A DNA stretch of 64,000 bases from NCBI RefSeq assembly GCF_030052815.1, contig NC_079503.1, positions 51,936,735 to 52,000,734 of the forward strand, read 5' to 3'. Positions 23,372 through 35,215 of this stretch are shown piece by piece. A model generated the notes under the pieces. The model saw only the letters and a program-made list of their open reading frames with translations. It searched no databases and was not told the origin of the DNA. Each line of letters opens with the position of its first letter. Position 1 is the first letter of the stretch. The translations under genes were made by a program, and so were the position numbers. This stretch comes from Hevea brasiliensis (taxonomy: Eukaryota; Streptophyta; Magnoliopsida; Malpighiales; Euphorbiaceae).

Positions 23372-26300
23372 TATAACACTCCCTTATCCGATCCACTGTG
23401 TAGCCAAGCAAAGGAATGTCACAACCTGTGTCGGAGCTCCTAATCTTATCTTCTTTTGATTAATTGTCACTTTAGGTTTGTTCATTTAATTATGGAAATT
23501 TTATGTGAAAACTGCAAGAGTTTCCCTTGTTTTATTAACGTTTTTCCCTTTTAAAATATTTAGTTGTTCAAATATTTCAATAATATAATCTCAATTTCAT
23601 AACTACTCAATATCATAAATCATGTTTTCATGTCATTCACATCCATTCCATACATGGATTTATCTCATTCCCTTAATTTACTCAATACACATAGTTTATA
23701 TAATTTTTATACAAACTCAAAATTTAATTATAGGCTTTACATTTAATTACAATATTGCAAAATATACATTGCTTTGGAACTATGAGCCCTACCCAAGTGG
23801 TATGCTAAGGTGACAACAATCCCTACTGCAGACCTGTCTCAAAAATCCCAGTCTGATATCTACCGGGTCCTATCTCCAGGACCTGCGCAAAGAAAAACCA
23901 TCGCGCTAAGTGATTCTACTTATTGGGGCAATAGTAAAATAGAAGTACAATATACAAATAAAAAAATAATTCATATTTGAAGTAATATAAGAGAACACAT
24001 TTTCAAGTTAATCAGGAATTATTTAAAAGAAAATAGTACTTGTAATGTCAAATTTGTGTGATTTTTGGGAGCATTTATTTCTTTTCATCTTTATTTTTCT
24101 TTATCTTGATATTCAGCTTCTTTAATTTATTTCAGTGCCCAAGTAACCTATAATTAAACTGTTTGGACTGGATATGCAGGTTATACTAGCGTTGCACACT
24201 CAGTGCCTCGGGCCGTCATACCGTCAGACACATCAGTGTCTACCGGGTATGCTATGTAGTTAGGCATAAAAACCATCAAGTAACATGAATAAGGATAACC
24301 ATATCGGACGCTTGGTACCTGCCAATGTTATCTAGGCATAAAAGCTAAATGTAGTACTGTTAATCTCATCCCTTCTTGGCATGCCAATCTATCCAACCTT
24401 TACACTACTGTCTAAGCATACTTGGGCTAATTATCAATATTAGCAAGTCAACATTCTCATATTTTCAACATTCATTCATCATGGAAGTATATGTCTCAAA
24501 ATACAATTTCGCATGTCCTTCATGTTTTTCATGCCATTGGCATTCATTACCTTTCATATTTTGAACCATTTTGTTGACATTAAATAAATTTTAGATTTAA
24601 TGCCTCAACTTCTTTAACAATTTTGACTAAGGTATAGTAGGAATTGGGCTATAACTCCTTCATGAGATTTATAGATCTATGTCTTATGTTTATTTTGGCT
24701 TTGGAATTACTTAATTTGTATTTGTGTAGCCTAAGTTATGGCTAATTTACCAAAACTAGTCTAGTGACCTATTTCCAGTTTTCAGGGTATTTTGGAATCC
24801 AAACAGATTCTGGACTAATTTTGTCAAGCTATTTTGAATAGGTTGCAGTCAGAATTTGACTTCTTGTTCTTCATATGAATTGTTTCCCTATGTCTTAGGA
24901 TTACACAGGTTTAAGAATCACTCAATTTGGGGTTTTGTAGTGTGAGTTATGGGTAAATGATCAAACCTCATTCACATATGCATTCTCCTGTGATTTCCAA
25001 GTTTCTAGGTTAGTTTTGCACTTAATATTCAAGTGTCTTACACCTAGAATTTGTACAAGGTCTCCAAAATAAAGTTATAGCCCTATGCTTAGGTTTCTAG
25101 AGAATTTTGAATCACCTCAATTTGAATTATACAATGGGAGATATGCCCTATTTACTACATAGGAGTCATAGGGCATTTTGCTAGAATCGCAGGGAATTCC
25201 AGTTTCAGCCATGCAGACTTACTCTAAGAATTTGACCAATTTACAATTAGAACTGAGCAGTTTGTTCTTCATGAAAGTTGTTCTATTATGTCTCAGCTTT
25301 CCAACAAAATAAAAATAACCTTATTTAGAGTTTCTTAGTACAAGTTATGCTCTTTTTGGTGTGTACTATTTATTTAGTCATTTTTCCAGAATTCCAGATT
25401 TTCATTTCCGAATTCAACTCATAATTCAAGTGGCTTCCAGTTAGTTTCAAATCAAGTGCTCTTCATAAAAAAAATTTAGCATTTTGTCTTATCTTTAGTT
25501 TGGCTTTGGTTTCACATCAATTAGAGTTGTCTAGCTCAAGTTATGAGTATTTGAACTCACTGGACTTAGGCTGTCCAGGAGCAGTTTGAATCCACCACTC
25601 TATATTCACTCATTTATTTTGGCATTTCATTAACATTTCACAACAATTGCACACCAAATGATCTTAATTTAGGCATAAACACATCAAATAAGGCATGAGA
25701 ATTGAAAACCCTAATTTCATGAAACTCTAATTTCAAATTGTTATAACTTTAAAATTCATCATAATTCATAGCACTAACCTTTGTGCTTAAGCTTTAACCA
25801 ACTCAATTCAACCTCCCAATCCAACCAAACTTGACTTTCCAACTTGAATCCACCCTTGGCTAAAATTCTCTTCTTCAACATACCAAAGATTTCAATCAAT
25901 TTTCCATAGAAAACTTCATATTCAACTTGAATATCATTAGCTAATAGCTAAATAAGTATAAATCCCAACTTACCTTAATTTGGTCAAATTTCCCCTTCAC
26001 CCAATCTTCCAAATTCCTTGAAATTTTGATGTGCTTTCTTCAAATCAAGTTTCAATTTAGGGTTTTCTATTGATTTCCTAAAGAAATTGTGGAAGAAGCT
26101 AAGTGATTAGAGCTTGGTGTGAGTGTTAATGGAGGTTTAAAGATGAGAAAGAGAGAGAGAGTGTGTGTCATGGCAAGTAGAAGAAGGAGATAAAGAAAAT
26201 CTGATTTCTTTTCTTATTTTTAAGATATTTATGTTATTTTAATATTAAATAAGTTATTTGTCTTATTTGGAAATAATTTTCCAAATAATTATATTTATGA

Positions 26301-26844
26301 TTGTAATTGAAATTTAATCTTCCATCACATATTTTCATTCTTCTATTATTTTTTTTTCATACTCCTTTTCAATTAATTAAAGTCCACTTAAATTCTTTAA
26401 TTTCACTTAATTCATGTGAGATTTTGGTCAAAAGTTAGCTCTCAAGTGAAATGACCAAAATGCCCTTCATCGGGTTATAGTCCTTTTTTACCGATTAAGT
26501 TTTTGGCATTGGTTTCATTTCATTTCCTTGACATATTTATTTTTATTAATCCCTCAATTAAGTCCTAAATAAAAGTCTCATAGGGTTCCTCATTAATTTG
26601 GGGTAGCAATTGAACTAACATTACTTCCCTATTCGGTCACCCTTCGCTGTGGACTTAAGCTCACCTAACCAATTTACACTCCACTTCTTTTATTTTTCTT
26701 CAATTTTACTTGATCTTTACTTAACCAATTTATGACTCATCACTTTAGTTTAAGTGTGGTTTCAAACATTTTAGCTGCCTAAATAGACATTAGTCATCAA
26801 AACAGAAGAATATATGGAACTACCTAAAGTGAGGATGTTAAACA
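23372..26844 (-). repeat. Probable solo LTR 2 (Tekay-type), nested in the CACTA-like element
   Basis: It is homologous to solo LTR 1 along its length, including CAAGTAACCTATAATTAAACTG-type and CTACCGGGT words. The ends are degenerate (TATAACACTCCC; GATGTTAAACA), and AGTCT occurs at both junctions (23368-23372, 26844-26848). It is about 3.5 kb with no internal region. Confidence 0.7.
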
Positions 26845-26901
26845 GTCTCATTCACCCTTTCTCTATTTTAGGGTTAGTCATAATCCAAGATATAGTAGCA
26901 T

Positions 26902-28815
26902 TGATGAAAGTTGCCTAAAATGTCATATCTTTATCATTGCATACTTATTCTTTGAGTTTGTTTCTTATTTAATTGGCTTGTTAATGCTTATTTTTATGTT
27001 ATTAGGTGTTTACAAGAGCATGTAAGAGCTTATAAAGCATAAAGAGATGAATTGAGCATAAAAAGAAGCACAACACGCATCAAGCATTTTAAGGCAAAAG
27101 GAGCTGTGATTTTGATGAGGACTTAGCCAAAGACAAAATGAGCTTAGAAGTATCTTATTCATGGTATTTGAAGGCTAATGGTGAAAAATAAACAGATTCG
27201 GACATGAAGCCATGTTGAGCTTTTTTAAACGTTCTTAATGGAGCTTGTATGTGATCCACTATTCAGAGTGTGAATCTGACCTTATGGGCTTAGATGGAAC
27301 TTAATTGACATATTCTGAGGTGATATATGAAAAATGAGAGCAATTGGGTCAGATTACATTGAGAGTCACATATTGAGAATGTTTGAGCTCTTTATGTTGA
27401 GTTGTGTAGGATCAAGAGTTTATGCCTTAATTGATGGGTTTAATTATTTTATTTGAGGCCCAAAATAAATAAAACAAAGGTATATGGGTCCTTAAGGTTG
27501 TGAAATGGTAGATCTATATAAGGAGAGTTATTTTTAACTTGTTTTCCTACTTTAATTAGGATTATTGAGAGAGTTTTAAGTTAGAATGCAACTAGGACTT
27601 CCAAATCAAATCTAGAGTCTTAGTTAGCCTATTTTTCTCTATAAAAAGGGTCTAAAATACAGATCTGGGGCTTTTTAATTTTCTTCTACTCAGAGTGGCA
27701 AAATTCTGTCTTTGTGCATTCAAAGGCATCGATTGCTTGATCTAGTTGCTGGTATGATTTCTTCTTCTTTTTTGGCCTATAGAGCACATCTACATCCCTT
27801 TGGAGTGTGTGGCATCATCATTAACATCAAATTTAAGTTGTTCAAATTCCATTCAAAAAGGGTAGTATATTCTTCTGTGTTATTTTGATTAGCATCATTA
27901 TCAACATCATATTCAAGTTATTTGAATTCGATTCAAAAAGGGCAGCATGTTCTTCTTTGTTATTTTGATTGTGTTTTCTTTCGTTACCATGACTGAGTAG
28001 TTTTTTTGTTTAGTAGAGAGGTTTGTTGAAACTATAGAATAATTGTCATGAGACTATTTTGAGCTATTGATTAAATAAATATTTTCTTCACTTGAATATC
28101 TATGTTTCTCTTGTGATTCATGAAAAGATGGCATGTTAATTATTTAAGAGGCCTATTACTTAATTATTCATGAATGTTTAATGCTAGTATGGTTGATTAA
28201 GTCCATAATTGCTTAATTAACTTTACATCTGTAACAAAGGTGATATTGTGTGAATTCATTATATTGCTTAGAGATTTTAGTCTAGGTTAAATGGTTATGT
28301 TGCATACTATGTAATTGTTATTTAGAATTGGTGATGTTTCTTTAGTATGGTAAAGTTGCCGTTGAGCTAAATCTTGCATTGGACTATGGCTCTTCAATTC
28401 AATAGGGGTTAATTAGATGCTCGCTTTGATTAATCTAATAAGTAAAGAGAAATGGAGAAATTGATGCTTGTTTTGTTTCTATAGCCAATTTGTTTAAGTG
28501 AATGAATAATTGTAATAGTTTTAATGATTGATACTTAATTTCCATGGTGGATACATATCTTTCTACTGAGCCATTATCATATTATGTTACATTCTTAATA
28601 CTTTTAGCTTTAAGTTTAATTTAATTAGTTTATTTCTTTAGAATTAATAAAATTCAAAACCCCCTGTTTTCTTTAGTATTAATGCGTGTGAATACTTGAG
28701 TTCACTTTGCTAATTGGTCAATCATTCTCTATGGGATCGACCTCTACTTGCTTTTGCTACAAGTTTGTTAGTCTAGTAGAGTACTTTATTTAATTCGTGC
28801 ATTCGACATGCATCA
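26902..28815 (+). repeat. LTR-like or LARD-like segment
   Basis: The style matches large LTRs of plant Ty3 elements: an early TTATTAGGTGTTTACAAGAGC..AAGCATAAAGAGATGAATTG segment and a 3' end with CTATGGGATCGACCTCTAC...GTGCATTCGACATGCATCA. Ends are approximate. AGCAT (26897-26901) and TGCAT near 28810 could be a one-mismatch duplication. No coding region is seen. It could instead be part of the CACTA-like element. Confidence 0.35.
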
Positions 28816-28862
28816 CTCGACCAGTTGACTTGAGTGAGGTGGTTTTAGAGTCACAAGCAATA

Positions 28863-28883
28863 AGTCTCCTCGATGAGGAGACT
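28863..28883. repeat. Short perfect inverted repeat
   Basis: The 9-bp arms AGTCTCCTC and GAGGAGACT flank a 3-bp loop. CTCGAGTGAG follows, and a similar ACTTGAGTGAGG lies 40 bp upstream. Role unknown. Confidence 0.6.
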
Positions 28884-29115
28884 CGAGTGAGCGTAGAAAT
28901 TAGGTATATCTTTCACTTTCATTTTTCATTTTATTCATGAAATAATTTAGTACTTCAATACTATAAAAGTAACACTTGTGATTTCTCCCCTTTGTCATGC
29001 AATAATCAATTAAGGAAAAGAGAAATCACCACACATAGTAGCTGACCTTAGATTGAAGCATCTATGTATTGATTATCCTTTGTAGCAAGATCATGTTTAA
29101 TTAAATCATGGTTTT

Positions 29116-29118
<3 letters not shown>

Positions 29119-29173
<55 letters not shown>
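29119..29173. repeat. (TA)n microsatellite
   Basis: About 27 uninterrupted TA dinucleotides. Confidence 0.95.
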
Positions 29174-29178
<5 letters not shown>

Positions 29179-30363
29179 CTAATATCTTCACAACCAAAAT
29201 TGGCTTGAAAAGCAAGCATAAATGAAAAGGAAATATATTTTTATTTAATAGAAAAATTGATACCTTTATTCACTAATCAAATAAAAGTCAAAGAATTTCG
29301 AAGGCTAGGGAATAGTTAATACAAAAGAAGTGTTTCAACCCTTTTAGTGTTATCAAATCTATGGCCTTAATGATAACTTATCACCAACAACTTTGGAGAT
29401 AGCTTATGGAAAAGGATCCACCTTCAAGAGATGATGCTACTGCTAATCATTTGGATGATGATTTGGATGATTTATTACTTCCTTTTTTTTTTCCTTATCT
29501 TATTGAGCACGATGAATTTTCCTGCACACTTTACATTGTATTTATCCATACACTTTACATTATATTTATGGATTCATGATTATATATTTTAATTTATGTC
29601 ATTTATTTATTAATAGAAAATGAAGCTTTTATAATTATTTTTCTCCAATCACAGGTGATAATATTTTAAATTACAAGTCCTATATTTATTTTTTTTTAAT
29701 TTTATTAATTTTTTAGTTAACATTCATTTTGAAGCATAAAGACGTTTCTATTTTGAAATGGAATATACAAACGGAATTTAAACAAATTATACGTTTTTGT
29801 TTTGAAACATAAAAAATTCTATTTCAATATTGATGCTAATTTCATTTATAAACAGAATTTCTTTCCATTTCAATATTCAAACAAATCAAAAACAGAAATG
29901 TTTCTATTTTTAAGTAGAAATGGATTGACTCAGTTTCTGATTTAAAAATGGAATCTATTTTCCATTTCAAATTCAATTGGCAATGCATCCTGGGGAACTA
30001 AAAATTTCTATTTCAAATCTGTTTATAATCTATATTAAAAATGGATTGACCACGTTTAGAAATGGAAAAATCCATTTATATTCTAGTTAAATCTTGTAGT
30101 GTTCTGTTCTTCCTAAACTAGCTCCTTCTCTCTGCTTTTCTATTCTCCCCCTTCCCAAACTTTCTATGTGACGACCCATCCCGGGAAAGTGCTCCGATGA
30201 GGGCAGGGAGTGGCATAAGAGAGTAAACTCCCAGCGGGCTTCTAGAATAGCAAGGCTACCTAGGGTAGTGGAATGCGGGGCATAGGGATGAATTGAATCA
30301 TACATTGAAATAGGAGAAGCTAATCACTAGATATGCCTTTTAGTAGAATGGCCTGGAGAGTTA

Positions 30364-30434
30364 GAAGAACTCTGTGGTTAAACATACTCACTTGGGAGAA
30401 ATCCTAGGATGGGTGACTTTCTGGGAAGTTCTCC
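30364..30434 (+). promoter_or_regulatory. 5S rRNA-like pol III promoter domain, Cassandra 5' LTR
   Basis: It resembles the 3' half of plant 5S rRNA: GAACTCTGTGGTTAA (A-box region), TCCTAGGATGGGTGAC (intermediate element and start of C box), CTGGGAAGTTCT. The A-box is decayed (TTAAACATACTC) relative to the 3' LTR copy. Confidence 0.8.
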
Positions 30435-30789
30435 ATTCCACCTATAGGACAAAACCATGAGGCTTAAGATGGGGTGGGCCAAAACAAACAATTCCTCTAA
30501 TGGTTGGAGCAGAAGCATTATCGTTGGTATCAGAGCCAGACCCCCTCTAGTAGATGTGTGGTTCGAGGACTAACCAGGACAAAGCTGGTGGCTTGTGATG
30601 ACCTAACCCTGGAAAGCAATTCGATGAGGGTAAGGAGTGGCATAAGAGAGCAAACTCCGTGTAGGCTTCTAGGATAGTGAGGCTCTCTAGGGTAATGGAA
30701 TGCGGGGCACAGGGATGAATCGAATCTTACATTGAAATAGGGAAATCTAATCATTAAAGGCGCCTTTTGGTGGACTGGCCTAGAGAGCT

Positions 30790-30861
30790 GGAAGAACTCT
30801 GAGATTAAGCGTGCTCGATTGAGAGAAATCCTAGGATGGGTGACCTCCTAGAAAGTTCTCC
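30790..30861 (+). promoter_or_regulatory. 5S rRNA-like pol III promoter domain, Cassandra 3' LTR
   Basis: It has GATTAAGCGTGCTC (A box, nearly canonical), CTAGGATGGGTGACCTCCT (intermediate element and C box) and GAAAGTTCT. It is better preserved than the 5' copy. It is not a real 5S gene: the first part of the 5S sequence is absent. Confidence 0.82.
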
Positions 30862-30949
30862 ATTCCACTTATGGGGCAAAACCGTGAGGCTCAGGATGGG
30901 GTGGGCCAAAGTGGACAATTCCTCTAGTGGTTGAAGTAGAGACATTACA

Positions 30950-31757
30950 TTATAAACTTTTTATGTTTTACCCCCTTCCCCAGCATCATTGCACAAGTCA
31001 TGATCTTTACTCTTCCCAAACTACCTAAACCCTTGCCTAACAGGAACCCAATCACCTCACCTTCATCATCAATTACTATTACTACATCCTTTCACCTTCA
31101 TTGTCGTTGCCCTTTTCATCTTTAGCTATCATTGCCTAATCCTCTCTGTCATTCTCATTTCTATCATTGTGTATTATGTACATGCTTTGTGACTTTCGAT
31201 TTGTGGTCATTCATTGTCATTTGAGTATTAATGTTGTTTTTTTTTTTTTTATATTCATTTGAAACTTGAAGATATTGTTAATTTGTTATAGTGATTTTTT
31301 CTGGTGGATAATTATTTTTGTTTGTTTGGTTTTGTAATTTGAAGAACCAATGAACCATACCAACTTAAACAGATTTATTTTTATTTGATTCGGTTCGATT
31401 TACCTTAAATTTCAATTCCATTTGATTCTTCAAAATATACCTTTATATTTTACTAGTTCGATTCAAAACCAAATCGACTGATTGCTTAGTAAATGGCACA
31501 CCTTGTGTTTATTGATGGAATGAAAACAAAGGCAGTTACACAAAGATTTTAACCTAATCATTATTATGATCTTTGAGAAAGAATATTTAAAGGATAACTT
31601 GCCAAGTATCTTAGTGATTATAACATCGTTGTTAGAAAAAAAATATCAGATTGCTTTGATCATGTAGTCACTCTCTTTAAGAGAATTATACCTCCTACTA
31701 TGTTGCTATTGGGTAGTATGGGCAGATTCCTTCAGAATAAAAAAAAAAAAAAAGATA
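30950..31757. other. Unassigned spacer
   Basis: No gene is recognised. The spacer contains C-rich then CATTGTCATT-rich sequence, a poly(T) run near 31237-31251, a degenerate GATTCGGTTCGATT...AAACCAAATCGACTG stretch (about 31380-31480) and a poly(A) run at 31740-31753 just before the next LTR. Confidence 0.5.
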
Positions 31758-34700
31758 TGTAACACCCCCTACCCAGTCTACAGTGTAGCCGAGCAAGACA
31801 TGCTACATTCGGTGTCGGAGCACCCTTTCTTATTTTACTTTATTCCTTTAAAAATTTTGAACTCGTAATATTTTGAAATAAATTATAGTCTAAGGAGAAA
31901 TTGATAAAGTTTCTCCTATTTTATTACCATTTGACGTATTTCACTGTTTACCTGTTTAAAAATTTCAATAATAATCTCAGTCATACACGTCATAATCATC
32001 TTAGTAATTCAAATATCATTTGTGTATTTCAATTACTTACTTATTCCCATACAATTCCATTCATGCTAAATTCATATATAAAAATTCTCAAATTTCATTA
32101 AGATACATGATTTACACACTTATTACATAAATTCATAATTTACATGATACACAAATTAATTATATATGAAATAGCCAATTTATTAATTTACATCACATAC
32201 ATATTAATTACATTTTTATAGTCACATTACAACATAGGAAACATTTGTGGTATACAAAATACATAATATGACTTATATGGACCCTATCTACATGCATTGC
32301 TGAGAAGGTGAAAACCTTGGATACTCTATAGATCAGAACTCCAAAATCCTAGTCTAATGTCCACTGGGCTTTATCTTCAGTACCTACGCAAGGAAACAAA
32401 TCCATCACGCTAAGCATTGCTGCTTAGTGGTGCAATAATATAATAAAGAAATAATATACAAATAAAGATAGAAATAAAACATAATTCGAATAATTAAGAT
32501 TTAACTATACATCATATGAGGTTTCTAAAATTAAATATCTTTTATCCTAATTTAGTCCTATGTGGAGGTGCTTAGTTCATAAATTTACTGTAATAATGTA
32601 CAATATAAAGTAATCTAAAAATGTTAAATTTATGCATATATTATTATGTAAGACACATATGTAATGTTTATTTAAGTTATAATTCTTTTGCTAATCTTTT
32701 TATAACTAATCTAGTTTATTTCAAGTCCTTCTAATAAATAAATTCTTAGAGCTAATGTAATTTATTTCAAGTCTTTCTTACTCGTTTATTTAATTTTTAA
32801 TGTTCTTAATTTATTTCACTGCCCAAGTAACCTATGACAGGCTGACTAAACTAGATAAGCAGATCCTTGGCACTGGACACTGTGGTGTCTCAGGCCATTA
32901 TACCATGGGACATGAAATACGGAACATCAACCACGTACGCAATCAATATGGCTAAAAAGTCATGGTAACAAATAATCAGGCATACAAGCCATGAATGCGG
33001 GCATACAAGCCATAAATGCAGGCATAAAGCCTTACGTAGTACTACTCAAATAATCCCCTATTGGCATGCCAATCTATCTAATCTGACACACGTGTCTAGG
33101 CAATACATGAGCACAATAGTACCATTAAGTATTAATATGGTTTATTATTTCATTATTTTATCATAAGATCCAATTATAATTTATAGCATTAAATTTTGTT
33201 CCTAATAGAAATATAAATTCTTAAATCACAATTATACATAGTTTATGCATTCATCATAGTTTATACATTCATTATATCCTCCATATTGATCATAATTCAC
33301 ATCAATTGTTCTCAGGTACCATTGTACTCAAAGCATTCTTCTATGCTTTAGGGTCACTCATATTCAAAAATCACAAATTTTATTAATCACATTTCATACT
33401 TAGCAATTATAATGGCTTTTCTAATTTATTACACTTTTCATAAGTCATGGTGGTCACTATTCACATTACTATTCATTCAAAATATTAACTTTTTCATAAT
33501 TGCTAGATATAAAAAATTTAAATACATAGTCATACCACAATTTGGGGTCTAAATTTGTTGGCATTAATTGCCAATTGAAATTTAAAGTTCCTTAGATATA
33601 TTTCAAAATTTTCAGTTTTGGTCACCTACGTTTACTATTTCACTGGACCTATCTACAGTGAGAATTTGGCTAAACTTTCTTCATCAAAGTTGTTCCTTAA
33701 TGTCTCTACTTTAATTCCCTTTTTGAATCACTCCATTTTGAGTTTTGTAACTTAAGCTATGGTCAAATTACCATAACTGGTCGGATTGGTCATGTCTAGA
33801 ATTCTGGGCAGTTTTGGCTTCTGGCAATTTTGATATCCTAACTTTGGCTAGTAATTTGAATTGGTTATAATCAGAATTTGGGTTTTTGTTCTTCATGAAA
33901 GTTGTTCTACATTGTCTAAGCTTTCTATGGGTTCAATAATTAGGTCATTTGGATCTCTCTACACAAAGTTATGGCCATTTGAATAAACACTATTCAATTG
34001 GTCATTTTCCAGGTCTAGATTTTGGTTACCCAGATTTAACCAAATTTTAGGTCACTCTAAGTTAGTTTTCTGAGCAGGGTCTCTTCATAAAAAATGTAGC
34101 TTTATGTCATAAATTTCACCTCCAATTGGCTTCACACCAATTGGAGTAATGTAGCTCAACTTATGGCCAATTAACCATGCTGGACTCAAGCTATCTAGAA
34201 TCAAGTTCACAACATTACTTCACTTTCCATCAACCAATTTGATGTCTTCTCAACATACTCAAATAATTAACACATCCAAGAGTTAAAATAAGCATTCAAT
34301 TGCATCTCTTAGGGCATAAATAAGAAAATTCCTAATTATAGCAAACCCTAACAAAAATTTGTAAAACTTCAAAATTGATAAGAATTGGTAGCACTAACAT
34401 TGTCTTCAAACTCTCCCTTATCTAAATCAACCTTCAATCCAACTAAATCTTCACTCCCCTTTATGGAACCCTCTTGGATGAAATTTATTCTTTCTCTAAC
34501 TTCAAATTTCTTATGGTTCTTTAGGTGCCCTCTTCAATTTAAGCTTTGATTTAGGGTTAGCTATGGATTTTTAAGGAAATTTTGGTTGAAACTTAGGGTT
34601 TCAAAGCTTGGCTTATGGGTTTTAATGGAGAATTTAGAGAGAAAAGGAAGAAAGCATGGGTGAAATGGAAACAAGGAAGAAGGTGGCAGAATTCTTTGAA

Positions 34701-35215
34701 CAATTATTGATATATATTAATTTAATATTTAATGGCATATTTGCAAATAAGTGGAAATGGAATTTTGTAATTCTTTTGAAGTTTCTAATAATTATAATTT
34801 GACTTTTCAATAATTATATTTAATTTTCATAATCTCAATTAATTAAACTAATCTAACTTCATTAGATTAATAACTCTCATTTTTTTTTTGTCAATATTGG
34901 ACCTTTAAATTTTATTGACCAAATTTTGCTCTTATCGGGTTTATGTCCATACTTTCCATAATACCCGATAATTCTTTATCTTCCTTTTCTTTGTGCTTAT
35001 TTCTTTTCATTTTCTTGACTTATTTATGCACAAGGTTCTACAGGAGCTGGAGTAACTACTAGACCCGTAGTCACTTCCCAGTGAAGTCACTCATCGCCGA
35101 GACTTGTGCTCATTTAACTAATTTGTATTTTACTTCTTTTATTTTCTTTTTTATTTTATTTTCTCATTTCTAATTAAATTTTCATTAATATTAATTCATA
35201 TTTTATGACATAAAT
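31758..35215 (-). repeat. LTR F (Tekay-type), truncated by insertion of element E
   Basis: The plus strand starts TGTAACACCCCCTACCC at 31758 and runs through the family's usual landmarks, including the stem-loop module at 32410-32427. It stops in TTATGACATAAAT at 35215. About 100 bp that would complete the LTR (compare 22165-22277) is missing and should lie beyond element E, outside the window. TAAAT (35211-35215) is the presumed left duplication of element E. Confidence 0.75.
32410..32427 (-). other. LTR stem-loop module, LTR F
   Basis: CTAAGCA-TTGC-TGCTTAG, a perfect 7-bp stem, is followed by TGGTGC. Confidence 0.55.

Larger units (their letters stand above)
22315..30101. mobile_element. 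CACTA-like DNA transposon, non-autonomous, with nested LTRs
   Basis: The left end reads CATTACAAGAAG at 22315. The right end on the minus strand reads CACTACAAGAT at 30101. The flanks TTC (22312-22314) and TTC (30102-30104) give the 3-bp duplication expected for CACTA elements. About 800 bp at the left and 400 bp at the right share many copies of GAAATGG/CCATTTC-type words in both orientations, as in CACTA subterminal repeats. No transposase was recognised. LTR sequence at 23372-26844 and probably at 26902-28815 was inserted later. The left TIR has one mismatch to CACTA, so the call rests on TIR, duplication and subterminal repeats together. Confidence 0.6.
30167..30949 (+). mobile_element. 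Cassandra-type TRIM retrotransposon with 5S rRNA-like LTRs
   Basis: The two LTRs are 30167-about 30522 and 30594-30949, starting TGTGACGACC and TGTGATGACC and ending ...CATTA(CA). A primer binding site, TGGTATCAGAGCC, lies at 30525-30537, with only about 70 bp between the LTRs and no coding capacity. Each LTR contains a 5S rRNA-like segment with the pol III internal promoter, the defining trait of Cassandra. The flanks TTCTA (30162-30166) and TTATA (30950-30954) form a 5-bp duplication with one mismatch. The 5S homology runs in the element's own orientation. The frames at 30087-30305 and 30530-30754 on the minus strand are shadows. Confidence 0.88.

Noticed and set aside
29119..29173. (TA)n run considered as a CRISPR-like or origin feature
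   Set aside because: A simple dinucleotide microsatellite, with no spacer-repeat structure and no reason to expect CRISPR in plant nuclear DNA.
29400..29520. Short plus-strand reading with an Asp/Leu-rich segment that could be the end of a transposase
   Set aside because: It is too short, no catalytic motif is present, and it runs into a poly(T) stretch; not enough to call a CACTA or hAT transposase.
30364..30861. Possible 5S rRNA genes
   Set aside because: Only the promoter-bearing part of 5S is present, and it lies within paired Cassandra LTRs with a PBS between; these are not functional 5S genes.
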